From: Shewanella pneumatophori | GTDB taxonomy: Bacteria; Pseudomonadota; Gammaproteobacteria; Enterobacterales; Shewanellaceae | Assembly: GCF_023283895.1 (NCBI RefSeq) | Contig: NZ_JAKILB010000002.1 | Location: forward strand, 310,001 to 374,000 | Length of the DNA stretch: 64,000 nucleotides | Reading direction: 5' to 3' | Shown here: positions 26,613 to 35,050 of the stretch, piece by piece | How the letters are laid out: each line of letters opens with the position of its first letter | Numbering within the stretch: the stretch's first letter is position 1 | The notes under the pieces: model-generated | Told to the model about the DNA's origin: nothing | Database searches by the model: none | Seen by the model: only the letters and a program-made list of their open reading frames with translations | Translations under genes and position numbers: made by a program

Positions 26613-27227
26613 ATGACATTTAGCGCTTGGCTAGGTTTGCTAGCAATTTGCTGCTTGGGCGCCATGTCGCCAGGTCCGAGTTTGGCTATGGTAGTACGCC
26701 ATACTTTGGGCGGTGGTCGCGGTAAAGGGATTATTTGTGCTTGGGCGCACTCTATTGGTATTGGTGTGTATGCACTGCTTACATTACTAGGTTTAGCGGT
26801 ATTACTTAAGCAAGCGCCAATGGTATTTAACGGTATTGCCATTATCGGTGCGCTTTACCTTGCTTATATGGGCATACAGGCATTGCGCTCAAAGGGCGGA
26901 ATGTCAGATAAACTGGCTGCAGGTGAGTCTACCGATGCACTTACTGCTGCTCGCGATGGTTTAGCCATTTCACTGTTTAACCCTAAAATCATGTTGTTCT
27001 TTTTGGCGCTGTTTAGCCAGTTTGTGATGGTGGCAGATAACATGACTGGTAAGGCGTTAATTGTACTCACACCGCTAATCATTGACGGTTTGTGGTACAC
27101 ACTCATCGCATTAATTTTGTCTCATTCAGCAGTATTACCAAAGCTGAGAGAAAAGTCGGCTTTGATTGATAAACTGTCAGGTGTCGTGCTGATATTACTG
27201 GCAGTTCGGGTGATTGTGACCCTATAA
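26613..27227 (+). CDS. LysE/RhtB family amino-acid exporter
   Basis: 204-residue, six-helix inner-membrane protein. The N-terminal family signature GAMSPGPSLAMVVRHTLGGGRGKGI is followed by ALYLAYMGIQALRSK and FNPKIMLFFLALFSQF, all typical of RhtB-type amino-acid or homoserine exporters. The substrate is not predictable. Transcribed alone with a strong terminator. Confidence 0.92.
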   Translation: MTFSAWLGLLAICCLGAMSPGPSLAMVVRHTLGGGRGKGIICAWAHSIGIGVYALLTLLGLAVLLKQAPMVFNGIAIIGALYLAYMGIQALRSKGGMSDKLAAGESTDALTAARDGLAISLFNPKIMLFFLALFSQFVMVADNMTGKALIVLTPLIIDGLWYTLIALILSHSAVLPKLREKSALIDKLSGVVLILLAVRVIVTL

Positions 27228-27251
27228 CGCATGATTTATAGCAATAAAAAA

Positions 27252-27275
27252 CGCCATCATGATGATGGCGTTTTT
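27252..27275. terminator. Terminator after the LysE-family gene
   Basis: CGCCATC and GATGGCG stem (27252-27258, 27264-27270) flanked by an A-run and TTTTT. It may serve both strands, as the next gene is convergent. Confidence 0.85.
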
Positions 27276-27348
27276 GTGGGATCTATAATGCTAACGTGAG
27301 TTATCAACGCAACATGTGCGAATTACCACTGTTAACGAGAGCAGCAAA

Positions 27349-27669
27349 TTAAGAGTTAAAAACTTGTACAGCGTCGTCTTTAGCTGGTTCTGGCTCACGT
27401 GATTGCACTGGATTCTTGATATGATCTTCAAGGTTGTCATCAAGCATGGCTTTGTATTCATCAGTAAACCATGCAAGTGCGTTTTCTTTCTCTGCTGCAA
27501 GATCTGATGACTTTAAAGACGCTTCAAATGCGTTAAAGCGAGCGGCTGCGAAACGCATAGCTGTGCCGACTTTACCGACATCTTGCTCTTTACCTGCTAG
27601 TTCGTTTGCCAATGCAATGAATTGATCGGCTAGTTCAAAAATGGTGGTTTCTTTTTTAGCTTCTGACAT
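27349..27669 (-). CDS. DUF3144 family protein
   Basis: A 106-residue soluble, helical protein without signal peptide. FELADQFIALANELA near residue 10 and VGTAMRFAAARFNAFEAS near 34 match the pattern of the DUF3144 family. No function is known. The C-terminal tail (QSREPEPAKDDAVQVFNS) is acidic and probably disordered. Transcribed on its own. Confidence 0.72.
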   Translation of the reverse strand: MSEAKKETTIFELADQFIALANELAGKEQDVGKVGTAMRFAAARFNAFEASLKSSDLAAEKENALAWFTDEYKAMLDDNLEDHIKNPVQSREPEPAKDDAVQVFNS

Positions 27670-27743
27670 CTTGCTTCTGCTCTTTCTTACCTAGGATAGT
27701 GTCTCGATTCTAACTTAAATGAGACATTAATGAATCATTGATA

Positions 27744-28277
27744 TTAACTATTGGGATCTGAATCGGTAATAACGCTGCCATCTCTGGAGTCGTAATAGAT
27801 AGATAGGGTTTGTTCTGCAAGGTAGAAATAGCGGCATTGGTCGGGACCAATGTAGGTTGCAAAGTATTCAGCTCCCTCAGTATTGGGATTACTGGTCACA
27901 ACTGGTGGCTCTTGCATTATGGTGCGCCAAACCGACATGCAGTCCGCGACATTATTCAGTCTTGGGCTAGACTCAAACGGTGGGTAGTTTTGCGCAGGAA
28001 ACCCCCATAAATTGATGTCGAGCTGGCCATTAGTGCCATCACCAAACACCTGTAAATTATCTACTGGTCCAGACCCGCCTTGAGATGCCCACTTTACATT
28101 GGCTAAAGTAATACCACCTTTAAATGCCGCGCCAGTTGCTTTAACTTCGGCAATCTGTGCATCTAGTTTAAGGTTAATAAATTTAGGCGCTGCCACCACG
28201 GCTAAAATAGCTAAAATGATGATGACAACCACCATTTCAATCAGGGTAAAACCAAGGTGTGCAGTTTTTGCGGGCAT
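27744..28277 (-). CDS. Type IV prepilin, MshA-like (first of a tandem pair)
   Basis: 177-residue prepilin. The short leader MPAKTAHLG ends in glycine before FTLIEMVVVIIILAILAVVAAPKFINL, the class IVa cleavage site and hydrophobic stem with Glu at +5. The body has two cysteines (DCMSVW and DQCRYFY) that could form the C-terminal disulfide loop. The ending SIYYDSRDGSVITDSDPNS is shared with the neighbouring paralog. It resembles MSHA pilins, but no msh assembly genes are in the window. It must rely on machinery encoded elsewhere. Confidence 0.88.
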   Translation of the reverse strand: MPAKTAHLGFTLIEMVVVIIILAILAVVAAPKFINLKLDAQIAEVKATGAAFKGGITLANVKWASQGGSGPVDNLQVFGDGTNGQLDINLWGFPAQNYPPFESSPRLNNVADCMSVWRTIMQEPPVVTSNPNTEGAEYFATYIGPDQCRYFYLAEQTLSIYYDSRDGSVITDSDPNS

Positions 28278-28363
28278 GAATAATTCCTTTATTCTGTCTA
28301 TCTAGGTTTTATCCTAACGAGCTACCACTTTAAATACAATATTAGCAGTAACGACTTAACCAG

Positions 28364-28927
28364 CTAGCTGGTTGGATCGGAATCCACCACAACGCTGCCG
28401 TTATTGGAGTCGTAAGTTATCGATAGATTGGTGTTGTCAGTGTATTGATAAGTACATGCTGCAGGTTCATTGTAAATAGCTTTATAGTCAGTCTCATCTG
28501 CTTTAGTTGCATCAGAAACCGTAGGTTCATCGTTTTGGAGTATCACTTGCCATACCGAGATACAATCATCGACGTTATCGAGCTGAGGTGAGGCTTCATC
28601 ATCGGTAAAGTAATGCTGCGCAGGCCAGCCATTAGCATTAAAATCAACATGAGCATCATCGGAGTCGCCATATACAGGTAGGTTTTCAGCAGGACCACTG
28701 CCCACTTTTACCGCCCAAACCGAGCGGGCTAAGTTAATGCCGGATTTAAACGCACCGCCAGTATTTTTGACTTGCGCCACTTGCGCATCCACAGACAGGT
28801 TTAAAAACTTCGGTGCCGCGATTACAGCTAAAATCCCCAATACAATAATGACAACAACAAGTTCTATAAGGGTAAAACCTGCTTGAGCTTGGCTGTGTTT
28901 AGGAGAAAATCGCGCAGTAAATTGCAT
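28364..28927 (-). CDS. Type IV prepilin, MshA-like (second of a tandem pair)
   Basis: 187-residue prepilin. Its leader of about 17 residues ends in GFTLIELVVVIIVLGILAVIAAPKF. Two cysteines (DDCISVW, AACTYQY) and the ending SITYDSNNGSVVVDSDPTS align with the paralog immediately downstream. About half the residues appear shared, so this is an old duplication. The ATG at 28927 is used because an upstream in-frame start would give an unusually long leader; its Shine-Dalgarno is weak. Confidence 0.85.
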   Translation of the reverse strand: MQFTARFSPKHSQAQAGFTLIELVVVIIVLGILAVIAAPKFLNLSVDAQVAQVKNTGGAFKSGINLARSVWAVKVGSGPAENLPVYGDSDDAHVDFNANGWPAQHYFTDDEASPQLDNVDDCISVWQVILQNDEPTVSDATKADETDYKAIYNEPAACTYQYTDNTNLSITYDSNNGSVVVDSDPTS

Positions 28928-29224
28928 TGCTGGTTGTCCGAGGCATGTAACGAGCGCACATCTTACCACTGACAATGTTTAATACAAATGATTAAAGGTT
29001 GGTGCGTTTGTGGAAAATAATAGCTAACTAGACGTGTTTGTTGTTAATTACGGTGTGTTTTTACGCCAGTCAGCTAGTTATTCAGTTGCTGAATGCCTCA
29101 AAGTTAAGCAATTGCACGGCCTAGATTGCAAGCGCCGCAGAGACATTTTAAGCTTGTGTCATACACTGTAAGCCAACTGAATATGGCTGGCCTTTAAATA
29201 TTTAATACTATGTTGAGAAAACAG

Positions 29225-29890
29225 ATGACAGCTACAACTTGGGCAGACTTTATTGCTGAGCAACAGCAGCAGAACTACTTTAACACTCTGCAGCAGTTTG
29301 TCAGTGCTGAGCGCGCCGCAGGTAAAGTTATTTTCCCGCCAGAAAATGAAGTGTTTGCCGCTTTTGATGCTACACCACTTGATAAAGTTAGAGTCGTGTT
29401 GATTGGTCAAGACCCTTATCACGGCCCAAACCAAGCCCATGGCTTATGTTTCTCGGTTAAAAAAGGCGTTAAAACGCCGCCATCTCTAGTGAATATGTAT
29501 AAAGAACTTGTCACAGATATTGATGGTTTTACTATTCCAGAACACGGCAATTTAACGGCTTGGGCCGAGCAAGGCATTTTGATGCTTAATACTGTGTTAA
29601 CGGTTGAGCAGGGTAAGGCACATTCTCATGCCAAATCTGGCTGGGAGACTTTTACTGCCAATGCGTTAGAGTTACTCAATCAGCAACCACAGCCGATTAT
29701 CTTTGTGCTTTGGGGCGCCCATGCGATTAAAAAGGGTAAGGGTATTAATGCAGCGCAGCATAAAGTGATTTCAGGGCCACATCCATCGCCGTTATCGGCT
29801 TATCGCGGCTTTTTTGGCTGTAAGCATTTCTCGCAGATTAATCAGTTACTGCAAGCGCGCGGCGAAGCGCCAATCAACTGGCAGGTTTAA
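29225..29890 (+). CDS. ung: Uracil-DNA glycosylase
   Basis: 221-residue family 1 enzyme that removes uracil from DNA in base excision repair. The water-activating motif is [18 protein letters not shown] near residue 63, and the DNA-intercalating motif [13 protein letters not shown] lies near 188; both are complete. The ATG at 29225 (MTATTWADF) is preceded by GAGA and matches the usual Ung start. An ATG five codons earlier lacks a Shine-Dalgarno. It is convergent with fau. Confidence 0.97.
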   Translation: MTATTWADFIAEQQQQNYFNTLQQFVSAERAAGKVIFPPENEVFAAFDATPLDKVRVVLIGQDPYHGPNQAHGLCFSVKKGVKTPPSLVNMYKELVTDIDGFTIPEHGNLTAWAEQGILMLNTVLTVEQGKAHSHAKSGWETFTANALELLNQQPQPIIFVLWGAHAIKKGKGINAAQHKVISGPHPSPLSAYRGFFGCKHFSQINQLLQARGEAPINWQV

Positions 29891-29914
29891 TCACTAACAG
29901 CCAAGTGAGCCTTG

Positions 29915-30529
29915 TTAATCTGTAAATTTAAACACAGTGCTAGGGGTAATGATCATCGGCAAGGGCACATCCCAATGCTCACAGGGTAAGCTTGCTACTT
30001 GCTGGCAGTCATGGCTAAAACCTATTGGATAAGGCTTACCTGATTGCTGCCAATTAGCTAGAGTGCGGTCATAATAGCCGCCGCCCATACCCATGCGATT
30101 GCCTTGTTTATCAAATGCCACTAATGGCGTAATGACCACATCAAGCTCATGGGTAAGGAGCATTTGAGTAATATCCAGCTTAGGCTCCCATATTTTAAGC
30201 GAGTTTTGCTCTAATTTGGTGTTGGCTGTGTAGCGTAAAAACACTAAGTTGCCTGCGCTAAACGGGTGTAACCTTGGCAAATAAACCTCAATCCCAGCCT
30301 GCCAAAGGGCTTCAATCAGCGGCTTAGTATCTAACTCACCATCGTTAGTCAGGTACAGGGCAACTTTACTAATCTTTAGCTTATGTAAAGCTGATATTGA
30401 TAGTGTTGCTGCAGCGCTAGCGTATTGAGTTTGTTGCTCAGGGCTAATATCACGCCGCGCTTGACGGATTGCGCTACGAATAGCGTTACGGCTGATTTTG
30501 ATTGCATTAGAACTGGTTGCTATTGGCAT
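29915..30529 (-). CDS. fau: 5-formyltetrahydrofolate cyclo-ligase
   Basis: 204-residue enzyme (YgfA/FAU1 family) that converts 5-formyl-THF to 5,10-methenyl-THF with ATP. YLTNDGELDTKPLIEALWQAGIEVYLPRL and GNRMGMGGGYYDRTLANW, containing the conserved GxGxGYYDR loop, are diagnostic. In E. coli and many relatives this gene directly follows ssrS (6S RNA) and zapA. Here those lie about 8 kb upstream on the same strand. Confidence 0.95.
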   Translation of the reverse strand: MPIATSSNAIKISRNAIRSAIRQARRDISPEQQTQYASAAATLSISALHKLKISKVALYLTNDGELDTKPLIEALWQAGIEVYLPRLHPFSAGNLVFLRYTANTKLEQNSLKIWEPKLDITQMLLTHELDVVITPLVAFDKQGNRMGMGGGYYDRTLANWQQSGKPYPIGFSHDCQQVASLPCEHWDVPLPMIITPSTVFKFTD

Positions 30530-30609
30530 GAATTAGGCTCCTTTAAATTCAGTCTAACCTTTGGTGCTAAGCAAAAGCTACTGTAAACTTCTTATTAAGT
30601 GGTGTAAAA

Positions 30610-30640
30610 ACGCCGCTTGGTTGAGGCAACCAAACGGCGT
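30610..30640 (-). terminator. Terminator of the three-gene membrane operon
   Basis: A 14-bp stem with one mismatch (30610-30623 with 30627-30640), core GGTTG/CAACC, loop of three. On the minus strand it is followed by TTTTTAC. It lies 30 bases past the stop of the last operon gene. Confidence 0.8.
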
Positions 30641-30669
30641 AATTTACAGTGTGCTTTTTGCAGCTAGAA

Positions 30670-32562
30670 CTAGCGCTCCATATTCATCGACTTAAGTAAT
30701 ACAGGGCTGTTGTAGTCTGCAACGGCTGTTTTAGCATTAAGCCAAAAACGGCGGCGGGTTAAGAAGTAACTAAACAGCACAGCTAATAAACCAATCTCTA
30801 TAAAGTTGTACTGAATATACATTAGTGCTGTGCCGACAATTTGGCCTAATCCTCTAAAGTAATTTTCATCTGCAGGAACTGTTCCCATTGCGCCATTGAG
30901 CATGGCTAATACAAACTGAATGCCCAGATACAGTGCCACTGCAGCAATTAACCCCACAAGCTTTAAGTACCATTTTTTAGGCCAACTCACGCCTAAAACC
31001 AGCAGATATAATCCAACAAAAATTGCACCGCCAGCTATGCCTTCTGCAAAATCAGGCCCTAAATACATCGCGGACAGCGTATTGTAATATAGGCTTAAGC
31101 AAACATGGGGAAGTAGCAAGGTAATGCCTAATGCCAAAGCGTAAGTTTTAGCCTTACCGATATTTTTCCAATAGCAACGTTTTACCAGCTGGTAGCTAGC
31201 AAAAAACAGTCCTAATGCCATGGCATAATTAGCGAAAGGATGAATGCCAAACAGGGCAAAATCAGCAGTTAATACCGCAATAACCCATTGTGGATACTCC
31301 ATGATCCCCATTCTACCTGGCGCATCTTTAGCAAAGTCTGGGAAGAACAGTGCAATCAATATTGCTAAGGTAAAGAATAGATAGCCGTATTTGGCTAACG
31401 ACGCCATCATCTTAGGGATAATCCCTTTAACGCTCTGTTTTTTAAGTTGACCAACTAAGCTGTCGTAATTAGCTCCAACTGCGTCTTTGATATCCGTTGA
31501 AACCCAGTTTTCTTCAAGTAATGCAATACAGGTTTTGGTTTCTTTGGCTTCAATAATATCTTTAATCGCGGGTGTTGCTAATGCTTTTTTGTCGTCGTTT
31601 TTGCTGCCTGCACCAAGGTTTTGTGCCACTTTCCACACAGCCGGATCGTAGACTCCGCCGGCATCATGAGTTCGGTGTTGTTTACCGGCAAAGCACATTT
31701 TAGTGTCAACTTTATCTATGCTGGCGGTAAATTGCAGGGTTGGTAATACTGCGGTAAAGCCGTAAACAAAGGTACAACCATCAAGGTCGCCTTCAACGTC
31801 AATCTCGGTGACATCGTTAACGCAATGAATAACGTTAAGCCCTGTACGCTTAACAAATTCGCCAGTCCACTCATGATAGTCATTGCTGGTGTAGTACCAT
31901 TTAGTGCTGCGTTTAGCTTCGCCATCAATGGTGTAGCTATAGTATAAGGTGCCGCTACCGCCACAAGTACCGCAAGTGACGTCACCGCTGCCGGAACAGG
32001 TTGTACAGGTGCGGTTACCGCTACCCCAACAGCTTGAGCATGACTCTGTGGTGTAAACAGTGCGCTCACTGTAGCTGTCGTATTTACTGACACTGATGCG
32101 GCCGCGGCCACCACAAGAGTAGCAGTCTTGTTTACCACGGCCATGACAGCTGCCACATCTAACGCAACCAGAACCACGACAGTTACTACAAGTGTCGCCA
32201 CCGACGTAAGCATTTGGCGCCGAGCGCAAACTGGTATTTTTGATCAAGAAATTCGTGGAAACATCAGGTCCAAGGATTTTCAAAAAACGCTCATTAAACA
32301 GTGGATCTCGGCCACTGACATATTCCTCTGCAGCTTTGTGTGCATCAGCACTCGCTTCAGATGAGGTTCCACGGTAAATACCTGATGGACGACTACCACC
32401 ATGTGAATGACGGCTTACGCCAATTTCTACTCGCCAACCAAAGTGAAACTTGAGTTGTGCATCTTTAGCCTGCTCATCGCTTAGGACTACTGGTACATCA
32501 ACGCCAGTAATTTCTTCGCCATTGCTTCTAATGTAATCTTGAAACTGTTGCAATTTGCTCAT
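30670..32562 (-). CDS. Uncharacterised membrane protein with DnaJ-type zinc motifs
   Basis: 630 residues. The N-terminal soluble part (1-120) is unassigned. A cysteine-rich stretch (about 124-204) carries several CxxCxGxG-like units (CSNCRGSG, CYSCGGRG, CSSCWGSG, CTTCSGSG, CGTCGGSG), the zinc-binding pattern of DnaJ chaperones, but no J domain is seen. A middle domain of unknown fold (about 220-390) follows. Six or seven membrane helices fill the C-terminal part (about 390-615). AGGAAG lies six bases before the ATG. It is the last gene of an operon with the PEGA protein and GDPD lipoprotein genes. No function can be assigned. Confidence 0.8.
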   Translation of the reverse strand: MSKLQQFQDYIRSNGEEITGVDVPVVLSDEQAKDAQLKFHFGWRVEIGVSRHSHGGSRPSGIYRGTSSEASADAHKAAEEYVSGRDPLFNERFLKILGPDVSTNFLIKNTSLRSAPNAYVGGDTCSNCRGSGCVRCGSCHGRGKQDCYSCGGRGRISVSKYDSYSERTVYTTESCSSCWGSGNRTCTTCSGSGDVTCGTCGGSGTLYYSYTIDGEAKRSTKWYYTSNDYHEWTGEFVKRTGLNVIHCVNDVTEIDVEGDLDGCTFVYGFTAVLPTLQFTASIDKVDTKMCFAGKQHRTHDAGGVYDPAVWKVAQNLGAGSKNDDKKALATPAIKDIIEAKETKTCIALLEENWVSTDIKDAVGANYDSLVGQLKKQSVKGIIPKMMASLAKYGYLFFTLAILIALFFPDFAKDAPGRMGIMEYPQWVIAVLTADFALFGIHPFANYAMALGLFFASYQLVKRCYWKNIGKAKTYALALGITLLLPHVCLSLYYNTLSAMYLGPDFAEGIAGGAIFVGLYLLVLGVSWPKKWYLKLVGLIAAVALYLGIQFVLAMLNGAMGTVPADENYFRGLGQIVGTALMYIQYNFIEIGLLAVLFSYFLTRRRFWLNAKTAVADYNSPVLLKSMNMER

Positions 32563-32587
32563 GTGATACTTCCTATAAAATCACAGG

Positions 32588-35050
32588 TTAAAGTTTGATG
32601 GTAAATTGGGTTTGATCTGCCTTTAGATACACCCATTGACGCACAGCCTGGTGGCCAGGCGCGCTAACTTTAATGTCATATCCGCCCGGTGGAAGCAGCA
32701 TGCCGGCTTGATACTTGGGTTTAATGTTCATCACCGAAATTCTGGCATTATCGACATTAGTATTTACTGTTAACGGCAGTTTTAAAGTGGGTTTAGCGGC
32801 AGTGCTCTTTGTGCTAGCAACCTCATCATGTTCAGGTAAAACCGCTAGGTCAAAACGGTCTAGTGGTTCGCTAATCGCGTGGAAACCTCGGGTCATGTTT
32901 AGCGCGTTATCTATTGATGTGCCAATAGGTTGCACCAAGGGCTGAGTAACCAGTAGCCATTTAAGCGCATAAGAAACACTGGCTGAATCGTTCTTCTCCA
33001 TTTGCTCGAAGAAGTAATTCATTGCCGAGTCTTCCATGGTGTACTTATTGCCACCAACAGATAAAGGCACCACAAAAATTGCAGCTAGCAAAGTCGCAGT
33101 GATTGCCGGTTTTAGATAAGGTTTACTTGCCTTGTCTTCTTTGGGCTTTGCCTGTTTCGCTTGTACCAATTCCACCAACTTCATCGGTAGTTTCAGTACG
33201 GTAAGCAGCACTAGGGCTAAACTTATCGACATTGAAATAGGTGGAATAATCGTAGCCCGTAGCGCCGACTTGCCCGTAGCTTCAAATTTACCGCCATCAG
33301 CAAACTCAGCTTGTTGCGCCTCTAATACATTGATGTACTCGGTCGTTTTACGTTGAATATTGGGCTCAATGATTTGCTGCTTAAACTGACGATTGTTCCA
33401 GTCAGCTAAAGTTGGGTTGACGTATAGGTCGCCCATGCGTTTGGCAATGCGCTGCTGAATTTCGTGATGACGCTGGAACTGCTGCCAACTTAGGTTTGGT
33501 GGCATATCAGTATTTTTAGCGCGCATGTTTTTGCGCCATTCAATATCAGCTTGCTGGCGTACCTTGCTGGCAACGGCTTTATCAAAGGTTAAACGGTCGG
33601 TAATAGACCAAGCAGTAGGTAAGCTTAGGCCTTTTTGTTTTAGTTTCTTGTTTACTTTAATACTGGTTAGCTCATGCACTCTAAAAGTGTGCAATGAGGT
33701 AATACCTAGTGGATAACCGCCGGACTCTTTAATGAAGTTAGGCTCCATTTTTACCATCAACACGTTTTTATAGTGATTGACGTCGTTGGTATAAACCATG
33801 CGGTGATCTTTCAAGCCCGCATCGCCACCGGTTGCTGCGTCAACTGCTTGCATGGCGGTGAATAAGCCAAAGGTCATTACACCTGCAATGATAGAGTTGC
33901 CGACATTTTCAGAGGTAGAGATCTCCTCGCGAATAAGCCAGTCGTCAGCAGGAATATAAGGAATACTTAGCTTTTTGATCTCGCGATCATAGTTTTCTTG
34001 TAAGCGCTCGTAGCAGCTATTACGGCTGCTGCCTTTTCGCTCCTTACATTTGTTACGGCGTTCAAAATAGTCATAAATTTTAGGAGCAATTTTTTGTGCA
34101 CGTGATTCAACCCGTGCCTCATAGGCTGTTACGCCTTTTTGATATTTTTCCCAACCTTGTTTTACTTGGTTTTGGGTATCTAACCAATATTCGTCTGAAC
34201 GTTCAGGCGAACTGGCAATTGCTCGGTTATATTTAGCTGAACCATCGGCATACTCTTGATATTTGCCGCGCAGAGTTTGGCGAAACTCGTCGTAATCTTG
34301 ATAATGAGTATCAAAGTTAGACATAGCTCTATCGCGGACAAATTTCTCCATGATCATGCGCTTTTTCTGCGATAGATCATCGACCAGTTTATCGTCGGCA
34401 TATACCAAACCACCAAACACAGATAAAAAAGCTTTTTCCGTACTGCTGTGGGCAGTATCGGGGTCGTAATTAATACCTTCAAATTGAATCGACTTTTCAA
34501 TTAACGCACTGCGTAGCACCTGTGAAATATAGGCTTGCTGACGCTCTGCGGGTGTAGAGGCGTCAATAATAAATTTATCGACTAACCATTTTTGGCCAAA
34601 AAATACAGTTGGCCATACAAGTATGGCGATTAAGCTGAAATAACCTAAAGCCGCACCAACTCGCGCAACACGTTTGCCCGTTAGTAACATATCAGCCAGT
34701 AGCAAGGTAACACCAATACCACTAATGGTTCGGCCAAACAGCTCAACCGCGCGCAGATCATCATGGCTAGAGTTACGGCCACCTGCGACATCAGTTAAAG
34801 CGGCGTTAAATACCGCTTCAGGGAATAGGTACACCACTGAGCAGACGAACATCGTCATCAACCACCAAAATGGTTTTCCGGTAATGGCTATCTGCTGTTC
34901 GACTTTTTGCTGCTTTTGTTGCTTAGCAGCCGTAGATTGCTGCTTTTTTTGCACCTTCTGCAGTTGTTTTTCTGCTTCTGCCATTTTAGTTTGCGTTGGC
35001 GCGGCCTTGAGCAAACCAGTGGCAAATGGGCTGTGTTTTTTATCAGTCAT
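32588..35050 (-). CDS. Uncharacterised large membrane protein with C-terminal PEGA-like domain
   Basis: 820 residues. A Gln/Lys-rich cytoplasmic coiled coil (about 23-55) precedes three membrane helices (about 61-83, 106-123, 131-152). A long soluble helical region with many charged residues follows (about 160-600), including the pair CKERKGSSRNSC. Two more helices (about 608-632 and 652-672) and a C-terminal beta domain (about 755-820) complete it. That last domain reads NVDNARISVMNIKPKYQAGMLLPPGGYDIKVSAPGH, the pattern of PEGA domains, often found on surface or peptidoglycan-facing proteins. Its start overlaps the GDPD gene end by eight bases, so translation is coupled. Confidence 0.8.
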   Translation of the reverse strand: MTDKKHSPFATGLLKAAPTQTKMAEAEKQLQKVQKKQQSTAAKQQKQQKVEQQIAITGKPFWWLMTMFVCSVVYLFPEAVFNAALTDVAGGRNSSHDDLRAVELFGRTISGIGVTLLLADMLLTGKRVARVGAALGYFSLIAILVWPTVFFGQKWLVDKFIIDASTPAERQQAYISQVLRSALIEKSIQFEGINYDPDTAHSSTEKAFLSVFGGLVYADDKLVDDLSQKKRMIMEKFVRDRAMSNFDTHYQDYDEFRQTLRGKYQEYADGSAKYNRAIASSPERSDEYWLDTQNQVKQGWEKYQKGVTAYEARVESRAQKIAPKIYDYFERRNKCKERKGSSRNSCYERLQENYDREIKKLSIPYIPADDWLIREEISTSENVGNSIIAGVMTFGLFTAMQAVDAATGGDAGLKDHRMVYTNDVNHYKNVLMVKMEPNFIKESGGYPLGITSLHTFRVHELTSIKVNKKLKQKGLSLPTAWSITDRLTFDKAVASKVRQQADIEWRKNMRAKNTDMPPNLSWQQFQRHHEIQQRIAKRMGDLYVNPTLADWNNRQFKQQIIEPNIQRKTTEYINVLEAQQAEFADGGKFEATGKSALRATIIPPISMSISLALVLLTVLKLPMKLVELVQAKQAKPKEDKASKPYLKPAITATLLAAIFVVPLSVGGNKYTMEDSAMNYFFEQMEKNDSASVSYALKWLLVTQPLVQPIGTSIDNALNMTRGFHAISEPLDRFDLAVLPEHDEVASTKSTAAKPTLKLPLTVNTNVDNARISVMNIKPKYQAGMLLPPGGYDIKVSAPGHQAVRQWVYLKADQTQFTIKL

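Noticed and set aside
31716..32213. A 165-codon open frame on the same strand as the zinc-motif gene, in another frame
   Set aside because: It lies fully within the cysteine/glycine-rich coding region, is Val/Ala/Thr-rich by codon shift and has no start signal.
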